Assembly (NCBI GenBank): GCA_035316025.1
Contig: DATFXL010000054.1
Location: 1 to 49,880, forward strand
Direction of reading: 5' to 3'
DNA: 49,880 nt
Source of the DNA: JALZAA01 sp035316025
GTDB lineage: Bacteria; Actinomycetota; Acidimicrobiia; IMCC26256; JACDBD01
Numbering within the stretch: the stretch's first letter is position 1; each line of letters opens with the position of its first letter. The translations under genes were made by a program, and so were the position numbers. The notes under the pieces are model-generated. The model was not told the DNA's origin and ran no database searches. It was given only the letters and a program-made list of their open reading frames with translations. Positions 8,773 through 18,294 of the stretch are shown piece by piece.

Positions 8773-9525
8773 TCACGCCGTTCTCATGCGATCGACTCGA
8801 AGCACGATCATCGAGCAGCTTCGCCGATCCGGGACGCGTAGACGGTTCAGCGCGCGCCATGTTGCGCGCCTGACCTCGACCATCTTCCGCGCATACGACC
8901 GTGGGAGCAGGTGGCGCGCATGTTCGATTTCAAAGCCTCGCGACCGGACGAGCGCCTGAAGTTCGCCCATTGTCCACTCTCGGACGTGTCGGGTGTTGCG
9001 CGGCGGCCCCAGGGGTCGCGCGCCGTCGAGCCGGCTGCGGTCGGGCGTCGAAAGGACCAGGCGCCCGCACAGGACGTCACGGAGGTGGTCGAGCAGCCCG
9101 ACCGGGTCCACGAGGTGCTCGATCACATCGGCGCAGATCACCAGGTCGGGGCGCAGAGCACTGGCGGGTGTCCATACCTCGTCGGCGGTGAGGTCGCCCT
9201 CGATCCAGGTGGCTTCTGGGAACTCGCGCCGCGCTCGCTCGATGCCGCTTCCCTGATCCAGCCCAACGAGGCGATCAGCCTGTGCGGCGAAGTACTTCAT
9301 GAGCTTGTGCCCGGTCCCACAGCCGACGTCGAGCACGGTGCGGCCCGAACCTCGCTGGCGCCGGCTTGCGTAGCGGTACACCGGCTCTTGGTACCGGAGG
9401 GCGCGGTCCTGGAGGACGGGGTCCGAGAGCTGGTCACTCCAGTACGGAGTGCCGTCAGCGTCTGCCGACGCGGCCGGATTCTCGCGGTACCCCTCGGGCA
9501 GGCACAGCGTCGAGGCGGGGCTCAT
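8773..9525 (-). CDS. Class I SAM-dependent methyltransferase
   Basis: 250 residues. DVGCGTG (66-72) is the SAM-binding motif I, followed by LVGLDQGSG (motif II) and PDLVICADVIEHLVDP, the post-I motif common in Methyltransf_11/23 enzymes. The ATG at 9525 overlaps the stop of the upstream deacetylase gene (TGATG), so the two are translationally coupled. The frame is open further upstream to 9618 but that would lie inside the deacetylase gene. In this setting it most likely O-methylates a sugar of the glycan or the lipid-linked intermediate; the substrate is not evident. Confidence 0.88.
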   Translation of the reverse strand: MSPASTLCLPEGYRENPAASADADGTPYWSDQLSDPVLQDRALRYQEPVYRYASRRQRGSGRTVLDVGCGTGHKLMKYFAAQADRLVGLDQGSGIERARREFPEATWIEGDLTADEVWTPASALRPDLVICADVIEHLVDPVGLLDHLRDVLCGRLVLSTPDRSRLDGARPLGPPRNTRHVREWTMGELQALVRSRGFEIEHARHLLPRSYARKMVEVRRATWRALNRLRVPDRRSCSMIVLRVDRMRTA

Positions 9526-10340
9526 CACGTGTCGGAATGGCGCAGCCGACGACGGTTCACCAGCCGTCGGATGCTGTCTTCGAGCGCGAGGCCTCCTCGG
9601 GCTTTGCGCACGAACCACTTCATACCGTCACTTGCCTGCACCGGCGAACGAGCGAGGCAGTAGGGATCGGTTGCGCCATATTCGTTGACACGTGTTCCGG
9701 CGAGGGCGGCGGAACGGAATCGAGCGCGGACCGATCGTTCGGCCAGGGGCGATCCGGGAAGAGCCTTTGGATACGCGAAATGCGCAGCCGCCACGCCCAA
9801 CTCGCCCTCGATGAGTTCGATCGAACGGTCGAGCTCGTGGTCGACCTCGCTCGGCGGCAGGCGATCGAGGAGCGCATGGCTGTGCGTATGAGAGCCGACC
9901 GACACAAGCCCGGTCGAATGCGCATCGCGCACGGCACTCCACGAGATCGGCCTGCCACCGTTCGGAAATGGCCGCTGATCTTCGACGAATGCGGTGGCGA
10001 GGTAGAGCATCGCCGGAACACGGTGGCGAACGAGAACCGGAAGCGCGGCGTCGACGAAGTCGGCTGTCCCGTCGTCGAAGGTGATCGCCACCTTGCTCGA
10101 CTCGTCTGATGTGCGTGACTCAATAGCCCGCAAACCCTCGTCCAACGTCACGACATTGGTCTTCTCGGCGAGGAAGGCAATCTGTTCCGCGAACAAGTCG
10201 ACCGGCAGATCCGTATCGATGGGCGCTCGCCGCCCGACGCGGTGATAGATCAACACCACGAGGCCCTCGCCGATACGCCGGAAGGCGTCGGCACCTTCGG
10301 CAAGGAGCTTCACCACTTGCCGGCCACGTACGACCATCAC
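9525..10340 (-). CDS. Polysaccharide deacetylase (NodB homology, CE4)
   Basis: 271 residues. TFDDG (87-91) carries the catalytic base and metal aspartates, and HTHSH (151-155) supplies the two metal-binding histidines, so the CE4 metal triad is intact. AYPKALPG (about 189-196) takes the place of motif 3. There is no signal peptide, which points to action inside the cell on a lipid-linked or nucleotide-linked sugar, as for PIG-L/CE4 enzymes inside polysaccharide loci. It is coupled by TGATG to the methyltransferase downstream. It starts GTG-ATG at 10340; the ATG at 10337 is equally possible. Confidence 0.9.
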   Translation of the reverse strand: MMVVRGRQVVKLLAEGADAFRRIGEGLVVLIYHRVGRRAPIDTDLPVDLFAEQIAFLAEKTNVVTLDEGLRAIESRTSDESSKVAITFDDGTADFVDAALPVLVRHRVPAMLYLATAFVEDQRPFPNGGRPISWSAVRDAHSTGLVSVGSHTHSHALLDRLPPSEVDHELDRSIELIEGELGVAAAHFAYPKALPGSPLAERSVRARFRSAALAGTRVNEYGATDPYCLARSPVQASDGMKWFVRKARGGLALEDSIRRLVNRRRLRHSDT

Positions 10341-10369
10341 GCGGTGAGACTATTTCGATTGAACACGAG

Positions 10370-11236
10370 TCACGACGTCGGCTCGATCCGACGACCCATT
10401 CTCCCTCGGACGGCGTCCCACAAACCGCGGGAGCGGAGTGCAATACGCTCCCATCGCCGGTCTGGCGAACCGAATGCCGTCACCATGAAACGAGCCTGGC
10501 GCGCCATGCAGCCGAGCATCAGACTCGGCGACCGGAAATCGAGCGCCATGCGGAGCTGATTGCGCGACTGGTAATAGCCGCGCCAGAGATTGGTCCCAGG
10601 GACGGATCCGAGACTTTGTCGATGGAACACATCCCGCGGGACCACGGTGACTCCAAACCCTGCCCGCCCTGCTCGTAAGGAGAACTCGACGCTTTCGAGC
10701 ATCATGAAGTACTCGGCGCGCGGCAGACCGATCGTGTCCACAACTTCCCGCGTGACCACAGAGCCATCGAGCTCCACGAAGTCCACGGCGAGGGGTCGAC
10801 TGCCCGTGCGCTCGTCGAGACCCACTCGGGGGTCACTCAGGAAGCGGATCAGCCCGCTCCGCACGATGCCGCCCTCAGAGCCGACGATCCCGGATGCTCC
10901 GCTCTCCTGGCCCGCGGCAAGGAGCACTTCGAGCGCATCGGTGTCGGGTGAGCTGTCGTCGTCGAAGAGCCAGAAGGCGTCGAACCCATCATCCCGGGCG
11001 GCCGCGATACCCATCGCCAGCCCACCCGCGGATCCGAGATTTTCGGCCAACCGGATGTGGGTGGCGTCGGCGAACGCCGTCCGCAGGAGATCCGGAGTGC
11101 CGTCGCCGCTGGCATTGTCGACGACGTACACCCGGTCCGGCGCCCGCGTCTGTGCCGGGATGGCGCCGAGCGTGGCAGCGAGCACCTCCCTCCGGTTGTA
11201 TGTGACAACCACCGCTGCGACGCGAAATTGCGTCAT
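10370..11236 (-). CDS. GT2 glycosyltransferase, rhamnosyl/galactofuranosyl type
   Basis: 288 residues. VVVTYNRREVL and VVDNASGDGT open a GT-A fold; ENLGSAGGLA is the segment shared by the WbbL/GlfT2 branch of GT2. FDDDSS (91-96) is the metal-binding DXD. The C-terminal GYYQSRNQLRMAL region resembles the acceptor part of rhamnosyl- and galactofuranosyltransferases. The start overlaps the stop of the upstream GT4 by 4 bases (ATGA), indicating a common mRNA. The donor is uncertain; dTDP-rhamnose or UDP-galactofuranose would fit the branch, but no genes for making either sugar are in the window. Confidence 0.88.
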   Translation of the reverse strand: MTQFRVAAVVVTYNRREVLAATLGAIPAQTRAPDRVYVVDNASGDGTPDLLRTAFADATHIRLAENLGSAGGLAMGIAAARDDGFDAFWLFDDDSSPDTDALEVLLAAGQESGASGIVGSEGGIVRSGLIRFLSDPRVGLDERTGSRPLAVDFVELDGSVVTREVVDTIGLPRAEYFMMLESVEFSLRAGRAGFGVTVVPRDVFHRQSLGSVPGTNLWRGYYQSRNQLRMALDFRSPSLMLGCMARQARFMVTAFGSPDRRWERIALRSRGLWDAVRGRMGRRIEPTS

Positions 11237-12387
11237 GTGAGCAGAAGTCGTTCGTACAGCTCGATCATGCGGCGGTGGCTCTGGTCGGCGGTGAGTCGCT
11301 CGAGGAAGAGCTCTCGCCCTCGCTCACCGAGTCGACGGGCGAGCGTCGGATCGTCCAGTACACGGCCCATCGCCTCGGCGAGCTGCACCGGATCACGCGG
11401 AGGGACGAGGAGGCCGCTGCAACCGTCGTCCACTACCTCGCGAAGCGTTGGAACGTTCGATGCGACGACCGGCAGGCCGAGGGCCATGGCCTCGATGGCG
11501 GCGCCGGGAAAGCCCTCGTAAATGGAAGGAAGCACGAAAAGATCTGCGCCGGCGAGGATGTCAGCCACATCATCGCGGTGGCCGAGGGTCTTGATGCGGT
11601 CGCGAAATCGCGACCGCTGGACTCGAGCCTCGAGAGGCGCCGTGTGATTCCCGTTCCGCCCGACGATGAGCAGTTCGACGCCCGGGCGGGTCGCCGCGAC
11701 GTCATCGAACGCGCGGACCAGGTGCACATGTCCCTTCTGGAACTCCTGGCGGCCCACCGTGACGATCACCTGCGCGTCCTGTTCCAGGCCCAGGGCATCC
11801 CGCGATCGCGTCCGCCGCTCCAGCGACGGCTCGCCGAGACGGGCGGGATCGCGGCCCCGCTCGATGACCGTGACCCGTTCGGAGTCGATCACCAGCGCCT
11901 CGACCGCCGAGTCCTTGACCGCGTGGCTGACGGCGTGGAAATGGTCCGTGAGATGTCGAGCCGTCCACCCGTCGATCATGCGGACGCCTCGCAACTTCCA
12001 TTCCGGCACGTTCGGATCGTCCAGACGCGCAGGGTCGTAACTCGTATTCACGATGCTGCTGAGGACGACTCGATGGCCCCCGGGCGCGCGCCAAGCCGCG
12101 ACGCGGCCCGCGATGTCTGCTTCGAACAGCGAGGTGTGGACGATATCGGGACGCTCGCGCGTGATCACCCGCCGGATACCCAGGACGTGCGTGCCCAGAC
12201 GTCGCTTCGGGACGAGATGCAGCCGGGCACCGGCGCGCTCCAGTTGTGCCACGTCGTCCGTCGGCCGCTGCACCATGTAGACGATCGACACATCGATGTC
12301 GCGACGCACCAACGTCCCGACGAGCTCGCGCAACGACCGTTCGGTTCCGCCTCCGGAGAGCCCGGGTATGACAAAGAGCACTCGCAC
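11233..12387 (-). CDS. GT4 glycosyltransferase
   Basis: 384 residues in a two-Rossmann GT-B fold. VRVLFVIPGLSGGGTERS starts the N-terminal domain with the glycine-rich acceptor loop. VGRQEFQKGH and the EGFPGAAIE pair (E-x7-E) in the C-terminal domain bind the nucleotide sugar. The GTG at 12387 is chosen because homology begins there and the next gene ends at 12399; an open extension to 12492 would overlap that gene. It is coupled to the downstream GT2 by ATGA. Confidence 0.9.
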   Translation of the reverse strand: MRVLFVIPGLSGGGTERSLRELVGTLVRRDIDVSIVYMVQRPTDDVAQLERAGARLHLVPKRRLGTHVLGIRRVITRERPDIVHTSLFEADIAGRVAAWRAPGGHRVVLSSIVNTSYDPARLDDPNVPEWKLRGVRMIDGWTARHLTDHFHAVSHAVKDSAVEALVIDSERVTVIERGRDPARLGEPSLERRTRSRDALGLEQDAQVIVTVGRQEFQKGHVHLVRAFDDVAATRPGVELLIVGRNGNHTAPLEARVQRSRFRDRIKTLGHRDDVADILAGADLFVLPSIYEGFPGAAIEAMALGLPVVASNVPTLREVVDDGCSGLLVPPRDPVQLAEAMGRVLDDPTLARRLGERGRELFLERLTADQSHRRMIELYERLLLT

Positions 12388-12398
12388 CGCGGTACAAG

Positions 12399-13223
12399 TT
12401 AGGGGGGATCTCGCATTCGCCCGCGTTCGCCCGCCAGGAGCACGAGCGCCGCGATCACGATGACGGGTAACGCGATCGCCAAGGCGGCCCACGCCGACTG
12501 CCGGAGCCCCGCCACACGCGACGCGAGGACGACGACCACGACGTGCACCGCGATCAGCCGGAGCGGGGAGCTCCGCCGGGTCAGTGGACCGAGGGCCAGG
12601 ACTCCGAGACAGCCGATCGCTCCGACGACCGACCCCGGCCGCCCGATGCCGCCCACGAGGCCCACCCAGGCCAGGAGCGCGACCGAGACACTCGGACCGG
12701 CTCCTTCAGGCGAGCGGTGAGACACGAAGGCAACCGCGGCGACGGGAAGAAACGCACCAACGACGGACCGTGCCTGCTCCGTATCGGGGACGGTGCCGTA
12801 CACGCCGAGTGAGGAGAACGCGATCAACGCAAACGTGAGCAAGGCAAATCGGTTGTCGACGGTTTCGCCGGCCGGACTGGCAACCAACACAGCCACGAAC
12901 ACGAGCGCGCGAGCCCAGCCGGGTGTCCCCGACGCCGCGAGCGTGACGAGCACGACGCTGCCCGGAAGCAGCGCCGCGGCCGAGACGGCGAACGGGTGGC
13001 CCCGCGCAGCCAGAGCCGCCGCTGCGAGCAGGAGCATGGCGAGGATCAGCGCACCGGGAAGCACACCTTCGGCGGCCAGGCCCGCAACAGCGCCGACCAC
13101 CGCGGCCAGGCCGAGGGCCGCTGACCGAAGACGTCCACGCGCCAAGACGACTGCGAGCAAGGACACCGCGCTCGCGGTCAGCAAGGCCACGAGGAAGCCG
13201 GAACTCTCGATCAGGGCGCTCAT
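12399..13223 (-). CDS. Unknown polytopic membrane protein of the glycan locus
   Basis: 274 residues, almost entirely hydrophobic, with about eight or nine membrane helices and very short loops. It ends in a small basic tail (AGERGRMRDPP). I do not recognise the family. It lacks the large periplasmic loop expected of a Wzy polymerase, and its helix number does not match Wzx. Because it heads the minus-strand GT4-GT2-deacetylase-methyltransferase set and faces the GT4-GT4/ABC operon across only 24 bases, a role in glycan handling at the membrane is likely but unproven. The ATG at 13223 is used; the upstream extension to 13412 lies antisense to the next gene. Confidence 0.7.
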   Translation of the reverse strand: MSALIESSGFLVALLTASAVSLLAVVLARGRLRSAALGLAAVVGAVAGLAAEGVLPGALILAMLLLAAAALAARGHPFAVSAAALLPGSVVLVTLAASGTPGWARALVFVAVLVASPAGETVDNRFALLTFALIAFSSLGVYGTVPDTEQARSVVGAFLPVAAVAFVSHRSPEGAGPSVSVALLAWVGLVGGIGRPGSVVGAIGCLGVLALGPLTRRSSPLRLIAVHVVVVVLASRVAGLRQSAWAALAIALPVIVIAALVLLAGERGRMRDPP

Positions 13224-13247
13224 CGCCCCAGCATTACGCTTTCGGCG

Positions 13248-15569
13248 GTGAAAATCGCCCACCTGACGACGGTCGATCTGAGTTTGCGCTTCCTCGTGTT
13301 CGCCCAACTCGAGGCACTTCGCGACGAAGGGCACGAGGTCATCGGCATCAGCGCGCCGGGGCCATGGGTCGCGGACCTCGAGCGGGTCGGGATCCGCCAC
13401 GTCCCACTGCAATCCTCGACGAGAGGCGCGAACGTCGGCGCCGACGTGCGGAGTGCCCTGGAGCTGTGGCGGGTCCTGCGTCGTGAGCGCCCCGATGTCC
13501 TACATACCCACAACCCGAAGCCCGGTGTCTACGGTCGGATCATCGGCCGGATGGCCGGGGTCCCGATCGTGATCAACACCGTCCACGGCCTTTATGCGAC
13601 GCCCGAGGACCCATTGGCGCGACGGATCGCGGTCTACGGGCTGGAAGCGGTCGCGTCGCGGTTCTCCGACGCCGAGCTCGTCCAGAACCCGGAGGACTTC
13701 GAGCTCATGCGTCGCATGCGTCTGACGAGGCGGGCTCGCCTGATCGGCAATGGCGTCGATCTCGAGAGATTCGACCCCGCGAGATTCACGAGCGACGAGC
13801 GGCGTGCCTTGCGAACGGAGCTCGGCCTCGGCGCCGACCAGGTCGTGATCGGGACGGTAGGCCGCCTGGTCGCCGAGAAGGGCTACCCCGAGCTGTTCGC
13901 GGCGGTCCGGCGGCTCGATCCGGATCGGTACGTGCTCGTCGTCATCGGAGCCGGGGACCCGGAGAAGCGCGACGCCCTGGCGCCGGATTTGCTTGCCCGG
14001 GCCCGGGCGGACGGCGTTCGCTTCCTCGGCCACCGCGACGACGTCGACGCCCTCTACGCCGCGATGGACATCTTCGTGCTCGCCTCGCAGCGCGAGGGCT
14101 ATCCGCGCGCTGCCATGGAGGCGGCCGCGATGGGGCTTCCGATTGTCGCGACCGACATCCGTGGTTGCCGGGAGGTCGTCCGACCCGGTCGAAACGGGCT
14201 GTTGGTACCTCCACGGGACGCGTCGTCGATCGTCGCCGCCATCACCAAGTTGGGCGGCAACGCCGACCAGCGGGCAGCAATGGGCGATGCCGGTCGGACG
14301 ATCGCCCGGGAACGGTTCGACGAACAAAGAGTCGCCGGCGTTGTCCTCGACACCTACGGTGAGCTCGCAACGCTCAAGGGCATATCCCGCGAGCCCATCG
14401 ATGTGCTGCATGTCATCACGTCCAACGATCGACGCGGCGCCGAGGTTGATGCACTGGAGCTGGCCGCCGCCCTCGGGCGTCGGGGCTATCGCCCGCGTGT
14501 CGTGGCGCTGGCGCCAGGTCCGTTCGGAGGCGGCCTCGCCGTTCCGACGCTCGGGCAGCAACCCCTGTCCTTCGCGACGTTGCGCCGTCTCAGGCGGGAG
14601 GCAGGTTCAGCTGCGATCGTGATCGCGCACGGATCGAAAACGCTTCCGGCATGCGCGGCTGCGCTCGTCGGGACGGGCGTGCCGTTCGTCTACCGGAACA
14701 TCGGCGATCCCGAGCAGTGGTCGACCACCGCGGCGCGCCGAGCTCGGGTGCGAGCCTACTTACGTCGAGCCGATGCCGTGGTCGCGCTCACGCCGAGAGC
14801 AGCCACATCGATCCGGGCGCGTTACGGCGTCGCACCTGAACGCGTCACAGTGATCCCAATTGGAGTCTCGGCCGAACGTCACCGGCCCGCGGATTCGGCG
14901 TCCCGCCGGGAGGCCCGCGATGTGCTCCACATCACCGATGACGCGCCGGTGGCTGCGATCATCGGTGCCTTGAGCGCCGAGAAGAATGTCGCACTCGCGA
15001 TCGACGCCGCCGTGGACATCCCGGGGCTGCAGCTCATCGTCACCGGCGCCGGGCCCGAGGAGGGTGCGCTCCGACGGCGCGCCTCACTCCGCGCTCCCGA
15101 ACGCGTCCACTTCACCGGCCGCATGCGCGACCCGAGGCTCGCGCTTGCCGCCGCCGACGTCGTGCTTCTCACGAGCCGCACTGAAGGCCTGCCGTCCGTC
15201 CTGGTCGAGGCCGGGATGTCCGAACTTCCCGTGGTGGCCACCGACGTGGGATACGTCGACGAGATCGTCGCGAACGGTCAGACCGGCTTCCTCGTCGATC
15301 CGGGAGATCGCCACGAGCTGGTCGCCGCGATTACGCGCGTCCTCGACGACGGTCGAGAGCTGGGAAGGCGCGCCCGTGTGCATTGCCAGGGGCGCTTCGA
15401 TCTGGAAGGCGTCGCCGCCGTGTGGGACGCGCTCCTGAGCGGCCTGAGCGGACGCCGCCCCGAGCCCGAGCCCGCCCTACAGTGCTCGGGAACATCGGCG
15501 GCACCTACGCTGAGAACGGCGGCCGTCGGCCGCACCGCGAGTATTCGAGCAGGGCTCAAGGAGCGATGA
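13248..15569 (+). CDS. Tandem double GT4 glycosyltransferase
   Basis: 773 residues holding two complete GT-B units. The first (about 1-378) starts KIAHLTTVDLSLRF and contains HTHNPKPGVYGR, VGRLVAEKGYPEL and EGYPRAAME (E-x7-E). The second (about 383-735) starts DVLHVITSNDRRGAEVDAL and contains IGALSAEKN and EGLPSVLVE. Both donor-binding motifs are intact, so one polypeptide may add two sugars in succession. The last 38 residues or so are proline-, alanine- and arginine-rich. It heads the plus-strand operon, and its stop overlaps the start of the ABC exporter (ATGA at 15566-15569). The GTG start at 13248 gives the expected N-terminus. Confidence 0.92.
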   Translation: MKIAHLTTVDLSLRFLVFAQLEALRDEGHEVIGISAPGPWVADLERVGIRHVPLQSSTRGANVGADVRSALELWRVLRRERPDVLHTHNPKPGVYGRIIGRMAGVPIVINTVHGLYATPEDPLARRIAVYGLEAVASRFSDAELVQNPEDFELMRRMRLTRRARLIGNGVDLERFDPARFTSDERRALRTELGLGADQVVIGTVGRLVAEKGYPELFAAVRRLDPDRYVLVVIGAGDPEKRDALAPDLLARARADGVRFLGHRDDVDALYAAMDIFVLASQREGYPRAAMEAAAMGLPIVATDIRGCREVVRPGRNGLLVPPRDASSIVAAITKLGGNADQRAAMGDAGRTIARERFDEQRVAGVVLDTYGELATLKGISREPIDVLHVITSNDRRGAEVDALELAAALGRRGYRPRVVALAPGPFGGGLAVPTLGQQPLSFATLRRLRREAGSAAIVIAHGSKTLPACAAALVGTGVPFVYRNIGDPEQWSTTAARRARVRAYLRRADAVVALTPRAATSIRARYGVAPERVTVIPIGVSAERHRPADSASRREARDVLHITDDAPVAAIIGALSAEKNVALAIDAAVDIPGLQLIVTGAGPEEGALRRRASLRAPERVHFTGRMRDPRLALAAADVVLLTSRTEGLPSVLVEAGMSELPVVATDVGYVDEIVANGQTGFLVDPGDRHELVAAITRVLDDGRELGRRARVHCQGRFDLEGVAAVWDALLSGLSGRRPEPEPALQCSGTSAAPTLRTAAVGRTASIRAGLKER

Positions 15570-17326
15570 GTACGCCCGACAGCAACACCGGGCTGCGCAC
15601 GCTGCTCCGGCCTTACCTTCGCCGCAATCGAGGTCGGCTCGCCGTTCTCTCGTCCGCTTCGTTGCTCGGCGGATTCGCCGAAGCAGCGGTGCTCGTCGTG
15701 ATCGCGCGGGTCGCGTTTGCGATCACGCAGCAGCACTCCAGCGTGACCGTGAGTGCAGGCCCGGTCGGCCCGTACGACGTGTCTGTGCCCACGCTGATCA
15801 CACTGGCGGCCGTCGCGACCCTCGTCCGTCTGGCGCTCAACGTCGTCACAGCATGGGAAGGGGCGACGATCACGAGCAGTGTGCTCGCGCGGGTGCGGTC
15901 CACCATCACTCGTGCGTTCATGCACGCATCATGGGGTTTGCAGTCGTCCGAGAGGCAGGGTCATGTTCAGGAGCTTTTGACCGTGCACGCTGTCTACGCG
16001 TCGCGCACGATGGACTCGCTCGTGACGCTGCTCGTGAGCGGGCTGAGCCTTGTCGCCCTCCTCGTATCCGCAATCGTCATCAACGCCGTTGCCGCCGTCG
16101 TCGTCGGCGCGGCCGTTGTCCTTCTCGCGCTCGTGATGCGGCCACTTCGTGGAGCCGTGCGGCATCGATCACGAGCAACGGCCGACGCGGACGTCCGGTT
16201 CGCCACCTCCGTCAGCGAGGTCACGACGATCGCACAGGAGATCAAGATCTTCGATGCCGGCGAGCGTGTTCGCGATCGAGTGAACCGGAACATCCGCGAG
16301 CAGCGTGACGCACTGCGCCGGACCAGATTCCTCGTGCAACTCGTTCCCGGCATCTACCAGGGCACGGCGCTGTTCTTCGTCGTGGTCGCGCTCGCTGTTG
16401 TCTACGAAGTGGGATTCAGTCGTCTGTCGACGCTCGGCGCCGTCGTTCTCATCTTGCTGCGCTCGCTCTCCTTCGGGCAGAACATGCAGACCTCGTACCA
16501 CGGACTCAACGAGGGTGCACCGTATATGGAGACCCTGCTCTCGGAGCAACGCCGCTACGAGAAGAACGCCGTCGACGGTGGTCACCAACCGGTGGGGCGT
16601 GTCGGTGTGATCAAATTCGACGGCGTCGAATTCGCATACCAGCCGGGCCGACCGGTCCTGCACGACTTGTCGTTCGACGCGCAACGCGGCGAGGTCATCG
16701 GCATCGTCGGTCCGTCCGGAGCGGGCAAGTCCACCCTCGTTCAACTCCTTCTCCGACTCCGCCAGCCGACGTCGGGTCGCGTGCTGGCCGACGGGCGCGA
16801 CCTCCGGCAGTTGGCTTTGGCGGGGTGGTATCAGCGCGTTTCGTTCGTTCCCCAGGAGCCTCGACTCTTCAGTGGCAGCGTGGGCGACAACATCCGATTC
16901 TTCCGGGACGTGACGGCGGACGAAATCGTGCGCGCGGCCAAGCTCGCGAACATTCACGACGAGATCCGTTCGTGGCCGCGGGGCTACGCGACGCCCGTAG
17001 GCGAGCGCGGCGGCGAGCTGTCGCTCGGACAGCGACAGCGGCTTTGCATCGCACGCTCTCTCGTGGGCGATCCGGACGTCCTGGTGCTCGACGAGCCGAC
17101 GAGCTCGCTCGACCCCAGATCGGAGGTGCTCGTCCGTGAGGCGCTCGCGACCCTGGCGCCCAACGTGACGCTCTTCATCATCGCCCACCGCCTCTCCACT
17201 CTCGACACGTGCGACCGCATCATGGTGCTGCACTCGGGCCGCCTCCAGGGCTTCGACGAACCGCGCCATCTCGAGGACTCGAGCCCCTTCTACCGGGAAG
17301 CGCTCCGGTTGTCCGGCCTCAAGTGA
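15566..17326 (+). CDS. ABC exporter, PglK/MsbA-like lipid-linked oligosaccharide flippase candidate
   Basis: 586 residues: an N-terminal six-helix type I exporter domain fused to an ATPase. Walker A GPSGAGKST is at 382-390, the signature LSLGQRQRL at 485-493, Walker B VLVLDEP at 505-511, and the switch histidine lies in IIAHRLST. This half-transporter layout matches PglK and MsbA, which act as homodimers. In the absence of Wzx in the locus, flipping of the undecaprenyl-linked glycan is the likely job; lipid export is the alternative. The ATG at 15566 has AAGGAG 3-8 bases upstream and overlaps the double GT4 stop; the next gene starts inside its own stop (GTGA). Confidence 0.9.
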   Translation: MSTPDSNTGLRTLLRPYLRRNRGRLAVLSSASLLGGFAEAAVLVVIARVAFAITQQHSSVTVSAGPVGPYDVSVPTLITLAAVATLVRLALNVVTAWEGATITSSVLARVRSTITRAFMHASWGLQSSERQGHVQELLTVHAVYASRTMDSLVTLLVSGLSLVALLVSAIVINAVAAVVVGAAVVLLALVMRPLRGAVRHRSRATADADVRFATSVSEVTTIAQEIKIFDAGERVRDRVNRNIREQRDALRRTRFLVQLVPGIYQGTALFFVVVALAVVYEVGFSRLSTLGAVVLILLRSLSFGQNMQTSYHGLNEGAPYMETLLSEQRRYEKNAVDGGHQPVGRVGVIKFDGVEFAYQPGRPVLHDLSFDAQRGEVIGIVGPSGAGKSTLVQLLLRLRQPTSGRVLADGRDLRQLALAGWYQRVSFVPQEPRLFSGSVGDNIRFFRDVTADEIVRAAKLANIHDEIRSWPRGYATPVGERGGELSLGQRQRLCIARSLVGDPDVLVLDEPTSSLDPRSEVLVREALATLAPNVTLFIIAHRLSTLDTCDRIMVLHSGRLQGFDEPRHLEDSSPFYREALRLSGLK

Positions 17327-18294
17327 CGGACGAGCTCGTCGTGCGGCCGGCCGGCGCGGCGGACCGCCAGCACATCCTCGAGCTCCTGGCGCGAACCCTC
17401 GGGTGGGAACGCTCCGAGCGAAGTTCGGAGCTGTTCGCGTGGAAGCACGATCACAACGTCTTCGGCCCGTCTCCTGCGTGGGTCGCGTGGGACGGCGACC
17501 ACCTCGCCGGGTTCCGCACCGTCCTGCGCTGGGAGTTCGAACTCGACGGAGAGACGGTACGGGCCGTTAGGGCCGTCGACACCGCGACCGACCCGGCCGT
17601 CCGCCGCCGCGGCATCTTTCGTCGTCTTACCCTGCAGGCACTCGAGGATCTCCGGGCGGGTGGCGTGGCGTTCGTCTTCAACACCCCGAACGACCAGAGC
17701 CGCCCCGGGTACCTGGCCATGGGTTGGCAGATCGCCGGACGGGTGCCCCTCGCCGCGCGTCCGACCGGGCTCGGCGGCCTGGTTCGGATGGCGAGGGCCC
17801 GGTTTCCGGCCGACTTGTGGTCCGCCTCCGGGGCTGGTGGCGAACCTGCCCGCTGCGTTCTGGAGGACACGGGATCCATTTCCGAACTGCTGAAGTCGCA
17901 GGCGCGCGTCAAGACGCTGAGGACGAGACGCTCAGTGGAATACCTTCGTTGGCGATACGGGCTTCCCCTTCTCGACTACCGGGCGGCGATCATGCCCGGC
18001 GGCATCAATGCCGGGGTGGCCTTCTTTCGGGTCCGTCGACGCGGCCCGGCGCGTGAAGCAACTGTCTGTGATCTGCTGGTTCCACGCCACGATCGCTCCG
18101 GCGAACGGCACCTGATCCGCCAGGTGGCAAAGTGCTCGCGATCGGACTACGTGCTCTGCGTGCCGAAGGTGCGCGCCGGCGGCATTCCCCTCCCCCGCCA
18201 AGGCCCGACCATCACCACGCGCACGGTCGAACGTCGCGCGCCACGTGTACCCGACGGATGGGTGCCCTCGCTGGGCGACCTGGAGTTGTTCTGA
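17323..18294 (+). CDS. GNAT-family N-acetyltransferase
   Basis: 323 residues. The N-terminal 160 residues form a GNAT fold: ELVVRPAGAADRQHIL is strand 1/helix 1, and DPAVRRRGIFRRL is motif A, the acetyl-CoA pyrophosphate loop. FVFNTPNDQSRPGYLAMGW is the motif B region, typical of GNAT proteins found in capsule and EPS loci. The C-terminal half is a second, poorly conserved domain that may hold another GNAT-like lobe. It probably acetylates an amino sugar or a lipid-linked intermediate. The start GTG at 17323 overlaps the ABC gene stop by 4 bases; its stop overlaps the next start (TGATG at 18292-18296). Confidence 0.85.
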   Translation: MTDELVVRPAGAADRQHILELLARTLGWERSERSSELFAWKHDHNVFGPSPAWVAWDGDHLAGFRTVLRWEFELDGETVRAVRAVDTATDPAVRRRGIFRRLTLQALEDLRAGGVAFVFNTPNDQSRPGYLAMGWQIAGRVPLAARPTGLGGLVRMARARFPADLWSASGAGGEPARCVLEDTGSISELLKSQARVKTLRTRRSVEYLRWRYGLPLLDYRAAIMPGGINAGVAFFRVRRRGPAREATVCDLLVPRHDRSGERHLIRQVAKCSRSDYVLCVPKVRAGGIPLPRQGPTITTRTVERRAPRVPDGWVPSLGDLELF

